Source of the DNA: a virus
Reading direction: 5' to 3' (one strand)
Length of the DNA stretch: 26,239 nucleotides
IMG/VR virus record: IMGVR_UViG_3300047551_001112
Span: 1-26,239 of that record
Part shown: positions 21,757 through 26,239 of the stretch, one piece after another
Numbering within the stretch: the first letter of the stretch is position 1
Layout: every line of letters starts with the position of its first letter
The notes under the pieces: generated by a model
Databases searched by the model: none
Told to the model about the DNA's origin: nothing
Seen by the model: the letters and a program-made list of their open reading frames with translations, nothing else
Translations under genes and position numbers: made by a program

Positions 21757-22182
21757 TTACATGGTACGATCTTTATTATCGATTGGTCCGTCTGTTAACC
21801 AAAGTGAGCAACTTCTTGTTCCTGCACATTTAAAATGGAGAACATTGCAGTAACCAAGGTCAGCTTTTTCTGCTGTTGCCATTGTATCGGCATTATCTTC
21901 TTTGCCAGCCATTCCTTTAGCAATACAATCTCTCATTTTATCAGAGATATCAAACGCTGCACAATTCCCACATCTCATTGTTTTTGCATTTTCAACAGAG
22001 ATACCCCAAACCTTGGCTAATTTATTCCAATGGTCTCCTGGAACATTTGGATTAGCTGGTCCATACAAGTATTCATCTATTGCATGTTGTCTGTTCTTAA
22101 CATTGGTGTCAAGATCTTGAGTGGCTACTGGACAACCACCAGCTGCTTCATCTATTTGCAACGAAAATTGTTTAAACTTCAC
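21757..22182 (-). CDS. Cys-rich, HiPIP-like protein with capsid-targeting-like start, 141 aa
   Basis: Starts at GTG (22182), in a GTGA overlap with the preceding gene, after an AAGAA ribosome site. The opening 'MKFKQFSLQIDEAAGG' resembles the T4 capsid-targeting peptide and contains Ile10-Asp11-Glu12|Ala13, a gp21-type site. Downstream Cys71/Cys74 (MRCGNCAAF), Cys86, Cys112 (LGYCNV), Cys119 and Cys125 recall the C-x2-C-x(n)-C-x(n)-GxC order of high-potential iron-sulfur proteins; a zinc fold is the alternative. I infer a cofactor-bearing protein carried in the head. Function unknown. Confidence 0.7.
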   Translation of the reverse strand: MKFKQFSLQIDEAAGGCPVATQDLDTNVKNRQHAIDEYLYGPANPNVPGDHWNKLAKVWGISVENAKTMRCGNCAAFDISDKMRDCIAKGMAGKEDNADTMATAEKADLGYCNVLHFKCAGTRSCSLWLTDGPIDNKDRTM

Positions 22183-22661
22183 TTCTTAGCTCTACTTGAT
22201 AATCTAGAACGCTCAATCTCTCTAATTCTTGGCAACATTTTTTGTGAAAGATTATTTACTATTCCTTCCATTGCCTTTAACTGTTGCTCGATTCTATCTT
22301 TTTCAGCAGCAGATAATTGATCCTTGCTTCTTCCTCTTAATAATCTACTCATTAATGCACGCTTTGCTGCATGGTGAGCACGACTTTTTAGAGTATTTAA
22401 ATCAGAAGAACGTTTTAACTTAAGGCTTCTTGCCAGGTTACGTTTGGCAGCAGATCTTGCAAAATCCATGTGCTTTTTCATTCTAGAAGAAGCAGAAATC
22501 TTTTCATCCAAAGTTTCTTCATTGACTTCTATACCTAGTTCTTCTTCAAAGTCTTCTGGAGCATATAGATCAGCAATATCTTCCCAAGATAGGCGATTGG
22601 CCATATCCTCTAATTCATCGTCAGTAATTTCTTCTGAAAGGTAAGATTTAAAATTAAGCAT
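22179..22661 (-). CDS. highly basic protein with capsid-targeting-like start, 160 aa
   Basis: The first segment (MLNFKSYLSEEITDDELED) fits the capsid-targeting pattern with Leu8-Ser9-Glu10|Glu11. An acidic region to about residue 55 is followed by a strongly basic helical part (KKHMDFARSAAKRNLARSLK, RAHHAAKRALMSRLLRGR) ending RLSSRAKK. An acidic pro-part joined to a basic body is what is expected of an internal head protein that binds packaged DNA after maturation. Relatives occur, from memory, in many large marine phages with no assigned role. Overlaps the Dps-like gene by 8 bases. Confidence 0.7.
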   Translation of the reverse strand: MLNFKSYLSEEITDDELEDMANRLSWEDIADLYAPEDFEEELGIEVNEETLDEKISASSRMKKHMDFARSAAKRNLARSLKLKRSSDLNTLKSRAHHAAKRALMSRLLRGRSKDQLSAAEKDRIEQQLKAMEGIVNNLSQKMLPRIREIERSRLSSRAKK

Positions 22662-23094
22662 TTTTAATGGTAGCCCTTAACATCCAGCCATGTTTTTCGT
22701 GTACTGTTAATCTATCTTGTAAAAAGTTTGATATTCCTAACTGACCTAATTCTTCAGCTTTTTGATATGCTTTGGTAAGAGTTAGTAATACAATATCGTT
22801 ATCATTATTTAATGATGCAAACATTTCTCTTGGTTGAGCAGTTGATAGTGATTCCACTACAGCACTCATTGCAAGCATAGCAGCTATAGAAGTTGGTGCA
22901 TATTGATCTAATGTTCTAATTTGTTCTGCAATGGGGTCCACGGCGCCATGTAACTCTTCATAAAGGTCACCTAAAAAGCTATGATACTGTGGAAAATTTG
23001 GACCTTCAACATTCCAATGAAATTGGTGAGCCTTAAAATACATCACAAATGTATTTGCCAAACACTCTCTTAAATATTGTACTAATTCATTCAT
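22654..23094 (-). CDS. Dps/ferritin-like protein, 146 aa
   Basis: Matches the Dps family: 'KAHQFHWNVEGPNFPQYHSFLGDLYEEL' (in part HWNVEGPNFPQYH) holds His26 and His38, twelve residues apart as His51/His63 in E. coli Dps, and Asp53/Glu57 stand where Asp78/Glu82 do. The equivalent of Asp67 is Gly42, with Asp43 next to it, so the ferroxidase site may be altered. Dps dodecamers oxidise iron with peroxide and protect DNA. The first residues have no basic DNA-binding tail. It starts directly at the stop of the 698-residue gene. Phage-borne Dps is uncommon. Confidence 0.85.
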   Translation of the reverse strand: MNELVQYLRECLANTFVMYFKAHQFHWNVEGPNFPQYHSFLGDLYEELHGAVDPIAEQIRTLDQYAPTSIAAMLAMSAVVESLSTAQPREMFASLNNDNDIVLLTLTKAYQKAEELGQLGISNFLQDRLTVHEKHGWMLRATIKNA

Positions 23095-25191
23095 TTAGGG
23101 CTCCAGTTGTTGTCTTTTTCTCATTGATTTATATGCAGATGATGGTTGAGTGAATTGTTGAACCTGAGCTCTATGAATGCTTTCACGCTCTGCACCATGT
23201 GCTGCTGCTACTTTTTGTGTTTCAGGATTAGCTGAATGAGTCTTAAAAGATACTAGACCAACTGGTTTATCAGGATATCCTTGATTATCAATTGTCTTAT
23301 CAACACCGTGCCATGCATCTTTACTATCACTAAAATTGATATCTCTTGGTTGTTTATCACTCAGTGGAGAAATAGTTTCACTTTCTTCTCTTAAGTCCTT
23401 ATCAGCAGTATGATAAGTTTTACCTTTAGTAATATAGGAATTAACTCTTGCCATACCCCATTGTTGAGGAGTAGTTCCTGGTCTATGTGATGTTTTCCAA
23501 GCAGCCATCCCTCTACTATACACTTGTTTTAGAGTACCAAGCGATACACCAGATGCTTTTGCTTTAGCAGCAAGTCCTTTCTCAGCAGCCTCATCTATTT
23601 GATCAGAAGTTCCATCTTTCGCCGTCACAATTCTTCCTTTTCTTATTTTTCTCTTAAACACTTTGCCACCAGGACCTACAGTTTCTATTTCTTTATAATC
23701 GGATGTATCTACATCTTCTTCCACTTCTGATCCTCCTGCTGTAAATGTAGGAACGTGTGCCATTGGTTCATTTGCAAAACTTCCGTCTCTATGAATAGAA
23801 AGCTCTGACATCTTTTGTAAATGACCTCTCATAAACTCTAACTTAGTATCATCAACACCTAAAAGATTTAGAGTGTCGTGTGCAATAGCAAATTTCATCA
23901 TAAAAAGATGCATCATTTCTTCGTTTGCAAATCCATCCTTAATTGCTTTCTTTTCAATACCGAGATACTGATCGGTAGCTTGTAACGCCTGTAGTAATTT
24001 TTCAGTATTTAAACTAGTATCTTTTGTTAATTGATTAAAAAGAGCCTGAGCACCTGGACACATATCGAAGTGTCTAGTTGCGTATCCAGCAAAAGTAATT
24101 TGAGAATTCTCTTCCTTTAATTCCTGTTTTTGTTTATCTGTCATGCAAAGGAAAGGAATTTGTTGTTCGCCAAACATTCTTTTTGCCCTAAGTGTATAGA
24201 TAGAAGGTTTAGTCTTAACATTCTTATCAGTACTCCATGGCTCCATCAGTGATGGATCGTCTGGATTTTTCTTAACTTTTTCTTTAGCTTTATCTTGATT
24301 TTTCTTTACTTCTGCTGGAGATGCAACACCTTTTGGTGCATTCTTTTTATTAACATCTGGAAAATTCTTGAATGATGGTCTTTCTTTGTATGCACCTGAA
24401 TCTTTATAGAATTTACTTTCTGTTACTGATGCAATCCAATGCTTAGATGTAGAACCATCTTCTTCTTGAATCGTTACATAGGTAGTTCCACGGTAAACAA
24501 TCACTCCGTGCTTTCCATTAAATGTAGTTACTTCTTCACCAAGTTTAAATATTTTACCGGCAATGTATAATTCACGAATGTCAGGAATTTCTGGCATCGT
24601 TTTTTGTTCTTCTATCTTCATTCCTTTTCTCAAATCATGAAAAAGTTCTTTTGCGTGTTCATCTGATACATGATATGGTATTCCTTTTCTGAATGATTTA
24701 AAATCGTTATTTGCTGCATGCTCTCTTTGTTTTGTTCCCGAAATTCCAGTGGTTCCTTCAGCATCAGGGTCTCTGTGACCTGCTGATATGACTTCTACAT
24801 CCATTCCAGGATGCTTATACTTTTCTACCTTTTCTTTATACTCATCAACACGATCAGAACCAGCTACCATCGTTACCTTTTTATATCCGGCCTTATGAAA
24901 CTTATCAAGATAGTGCATGAATGTTGGAGTTTCTTTCGAAGAATGCTCAATATTCACGCCAGGAAACATTCTCTTGGCATGTTTGACTTTGATAGCTGGG
25001 GGTAAGGGATTCTTTTTTGGTTCATGTGAATGTGACATAACAACCACATGATCTGCTTTATGTTCGAGGGCGGTGTCTCGCACCTTATGTGCTACAAGAC
25101 CATGCCCTGATGTTGGTGGATTGCCGCGCATATAGGCAAATACTATATGCTTAGATTGTTCTTCCTCGGCAATAAAAGATTTGAAGTCCAT
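23095..25191 (-). CDS. multi-module protein: capsid-targeting-like start, nucleotidyltransferase, further phage modules, 698 aa
   Basis: Residues 1-10 (MDFKSFIAEE) match the T4 capsid-targeting peptide with Ile7-Ala8-Glu9 as cleavage site. Residues 15-160 are a cytidylyltransferase-like nucleotidyltransferase: 'MRGNPPTSGHGLVAHKV' (TxGH at 27-30) and 'GISGTKQREHA' (ISGTxxR at 150-156), as in NMNAT/PPAT-type enzymes that transfer a nucleotide. Then come a small beta module (200-257) ending VTE258|S, a Lys-rich linker, a helical module (361-470), and a unit at 535-602 (SHRPGTTPQQWGMARVNSY) bounded by QIDE534|A and DLRE602|E. It heads the operon behind a near-consensus late box. Substrate unknown. 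Confidence 0.75.
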   Translation of the reverse strand: MDFKSFIAEEEQSKHIVFAYMRGNPPTSGHGLVAHKVRDTALEHKADHVVVMSHSHEPKKNPLPPAIKVKHAKRMFPGVNIEHSSKETPTFMHYLDKFHKAGYKKVTMVAGSDRVDEYKEKVEKYKHPGMDVEVISAGHRDPDAEGTTGISGTKQREHAANNDFKSFRKGIPYHVSDEHAKELFHDLRKGMKIEEQKTMPEIPDIRELYIAGKIFKLGEEVTTFNGKHGVIVYRGTTYVTIQEEDGSTSKHWIASVTESKFYKDSGAYKERPSFKNFPDVNKKNAPKGVASPAEVKKNQDKAKEKVKKNPDDPSLMEPWSTDKNVKTKPSIYTLRAKRMFGEQQIPFLCMTDKQKQELKEENSQITFAGYATRHFDMCPGAQALFNQLTKDTSLNTEKLLQALQATDQYLGIEKKAIKDGFANEEMMHLFMMKFAIAHDTLNLLGVDDTKLEFMRGHLQKMSELSIHRDGSFANEPMAHVPTFTAGGSEVEEDVDTSDYKEIETVGPGGKVFKRKIRKGRIVTAKDGTSDQIDEAAEKGLAAKAKASGVSLGTLKQVYSRGMAAWKTSHRPGTTPQQWGMARVNSYITKGKTYHTADKDLREESETISPLSDKQPRDINFSDSKDAWHGVDKTIDNQGYPDKPVGLVSFKTHSANPETQKVAAAHGAERESIHRAQVQQFTQPSSAYKSMRKRQQLEP

Positions 25192-25216
25192 GAAAGTCCA
25201 TTAGAATAAAACTGTT

Positions 25217-25237
25217 AACAATATATTATTTATTGTT
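25217..25237. promoter_or_regulatory. AT-rich inverted repeat with near-consensus late box
   Basis: The 47-base gap between two minus-strand genes holds AACAATA and TATTGTT, a perfect 7-base inverted repeat with a 7-base loop. On the minus strand AATAAATA (25234-25227) is one base from the TATAAATA late core and could drive the seven-gene operon that follows. The stem is too weak for a convincing terminator. Confidence 0.4.
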
Positions 25238-25238
25238 T

Positions 25239-25610
25239 TTAAAATTCCACTTCTTCCCAATTTATTAAGTTTTCATTCCATTCATACCTTTTTCCATCAT
25301 CAGGTTTAGTAATGGGAGGTTCCCATAAACAAGTTTGATTATTGAGAATCCAACTATTAAAAGGTTTCGGAGGAATAAATCCATCTTTTTCTTGATCATA
25401 ATAATATCCAATAGAAGCATAATTTTTTCTAAAAGGAATTCCACCATAAACATGAACATTTCCTATCGTATTGTAGCTAGTCCTTTTACAAACCAGCCCC
25501 TTTACTTCAGAATAATGTTGCTCCCAATCTAAAGTAGTATCTGTTTCATCTTTTCCTACAATTACTTCTACAACTATATTATTTTGATCTAAGAAAGCAT
25601 AATGTGCCAT
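25239..25610 (-). CDS. small virion-type protein, 123 aa
   Basis: I start at the ATG at 25610 (MAHYAFLDQNNIVVEVIVG) behind AGAGG, and not at the in-frame upstream start 25658, which would run into the fibre gene. 'AFLDxNNIVxEVIVG', 'VCKRTSYNT' and 'KNYASIGYYYDQEKDGFIPPKP' are, from memory, hallmarks of a very common small protein of marine T4-type phages found among structural genes. It is followed by 'WEPPITKPDDGKRYEWNE', a Trp-rich end. Likely virion-associated; the exact role is unknown. Confidence 0.75.
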   Translation of the reverse strand: MAHYAFLDQNNIVVEVIVGKDETDTTLDWEQHYSEVKGLVCKRTSYNTIGNVHVYGGIPFRKNYASIGYYYDQEKDGFIPPKPFNSWILNNQTCLWEPPITKPDDGKRYEWNENLINWEEVEF

Positions 25611-25618
25611 AATAACCT

Positions 25619-26239
25619 CTACGAAAAACAAACCGTCCCTGCTCCAGCAGTCACACAATAAATTTTTACTCCAGCTATACTAGTATTAGCTGGTGTTGCG
25701 GTAACTCCAGCTGAGAATGTGGCTGTTCTTGCACTAGGTATCCTTAATACTAATATTCCAGATCCTCCCGATCCCCCACTACTTGCGTTGTTTCCTCCTG
25801 CACCACCTCCACCACCCCCAGTATTAGCTCCACCATTACCACCTGGTGCAGATCCTGAGGTAGTAGTTCCTGCACTTCCAGGATTTATAGCACAGCCTCC
25901 TCCACATGTACCTGGATTATTTCCACCGCCACCTCCACCACCACCAAGGCCTCCTGCTCCTACTTTGGTACCACCATAATGACCGCCACCGCCACCGCCA
26001 CCTGCAAAGTAAAGAGATGCTCCAGTAACTGAAGTCAGAATACCTGTACCGCCATTGGGTTTAACACCACTTGGATAACTTGAACCATCAGCAGAAGTAC
26101 CAGATGCTGTTGCACCACCTCCACCACCTCCTTCAATTTTAGAACCACCTAAGTGATAACCAGATCCTCCAGGATTACCTTGACCTGCAGTTCCTGTTCC
26201 ACCACCATAACCTGGACCTGGTGGATCTGTTCTTCCACC
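25619..26239 (-). CDS. C-terminal part of a glycine-rich tail-fibre/adhesin protein (5' partial)
   Basis: An open minus-strand frame runs from the window edge to a TAG at 25621-25619, giving the last 206 residues. It contains many runs of five to eight Gly (GGGGGGG blocks separated by short polar spacers), one Cys pair (TCGGGCA), then 'GGSGGSGILVLRIPSARTA' and a short beta end with two Cys (IYCVTAGAGTVCFS). Glycine-rich sandwich domains of this kind form polyglycine-helix bundles in T4-type adhesins (as in Salmonella phage S16 gp38), with spacers as receptor loops. The 'SGILVLRI' closing strand fits phage glycine-rich fibre ends. The N-terminal part lies beyond 26239. Confidence 0.75.
   Translation of the reverse strand, partial: GGRTDPPGPGYGGGTGTAGQGNPGGSGYHLGGSKIEGGGGGGATASGTSADGSSYPSGVKPNGGTGILTSVTGASLYFAGGGGGGGHYGGTKVGAGGLGGGGGGGGNNPGTCGGGCAINPGSAGTTTSGSAPGGNGGANTGGGGGGAGGNNASSGGSGGSGILVLRIPSARTATFSAGVTATPANTSIAGVKIYCVTAGAGTVCFS

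Noticed and set aside
23062-23094. Dps-like start MNELVQYLRE|C as a capsid-targeting peptide
   Set aside because: It has LxE at the right distance, but these residues are part of the first Dps helix and lack the F-K-x-F/Y pattern; cutting there would damage the fold.
25217-25237. Inverted repeat as an intrinsic terminator
   Set aside because: The stem has one GC pair and no clean T run directly after it on the minus strand, so it is noted only as a weak structure with a late-promoter-like box.
25719-25979. A plus-strand proline-rich open frame of 86 residues
   Set aside because: It is the antisense image of the poly-Gly codons of the minus-strand fibre gene; GGN read backwards gives CCN (Pro). 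The fibre frame is open to the window edge and has fibre-type features.
1-26239. tRNA genes, CRISPR arrays, insertion sequences, introns or attachment sites
   Set aside because: None was seen on reading both strands; genes are almost continuous and no cloverleaf, repeat-spacer or transposase pattern appeared. A tRNA search program would settle short cases.

Overview
The window reads as a piece of an AT-rich, T4-type tailed phage (myovirus) genome of the kind found in marine bacteria (cyanobacterial or SAR11 hosts are the obvious candidates; the host cannot be fixed from this sequence). The grounds are a gp61-type DNA primase, NrdA/NrdB with their own thioredoxin, dCMP deaminase, ThyX, exact T4-like late promoter boxes (TATAAATA), an S74-terminated tail fibre, and tightly packed genes with ATGA-type overlaps. 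There are no tRNAs, insertion sequences, CRISPR arrays or bacterial housekeeping genes, and no gene-free stretch over 100 bases.

Region 1 (1-4218, plus strand) is a chain of about fifteen small, overlapping, mostly unknown genes of early/accessory type. Recognisable members are an AbrB-like protein, two small probable zinc proteins, a one-helix membrane protein and a class-I glutamine-amidotransferase-like protein with an intact Cys-His-Glu set. It meets the minus-strand block head to head at 4213-4218.

Region 2 (4213-13026, minus strand, transcribed right to left) is nucleotide and DNA metabolism: primase, ThyX, a candidate spanin/lysis set, NrdA, a 2OG-Fe(II) oxygenase, a GT9-like glycosyltransferase, a coiled-coil protein, thioredoxin, NrdB, a Cys-rich protein, dCMP deaminase, a zinc ribbon and a GIY-YIG-like nuclease. 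Together these turn host ribonucleotides into dNTPs (NrdAB plus thioredoxin), feed dUMP to dTMP (dCMP deaminase, ThyX) and start lagging strands (primase).

Region 3 (13073-18537, minus) holds virion or envelope proteins: a coiled-coil membrane protein, a DUF4214-repeat protein with a histone-H1-like tail, two conserved unknowns, three fibre-like proteins sharing one N-terminal module (one with a C-terminal S74 intramolecular chaperone), and a small structural protein behind an exact late promoter.

Region 4 (18573-25191, minus) is the most interesting part: a tight operon of seven genes. Three of them begin with a short segment resembling the T4 capsid-targeting sequence (compare MKTYQEFIAE of T4 internal proteins). 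They encode a multi-module protein with an N-terminal nucleotidyltransferase, a very basic protein and a cysteine-rich, possibly Fe-S, protein; a Dps/ferritin-like protein sits among them. Two further long proteins are low-complexity and modular, with recurring (L/I/V)xE|(A/S/G/E) sites like those cut by the T4 prohead protease gp21. I infer a set of proteins packaged in the head and probably matured, perhaps as polyproteins, before co-injection with the DNA. Region 5 (25239-26239) has a small virion-type protein and the C-terminal part of a glycine-rich, probably receptor-binding, fibre protein that runs off the window.
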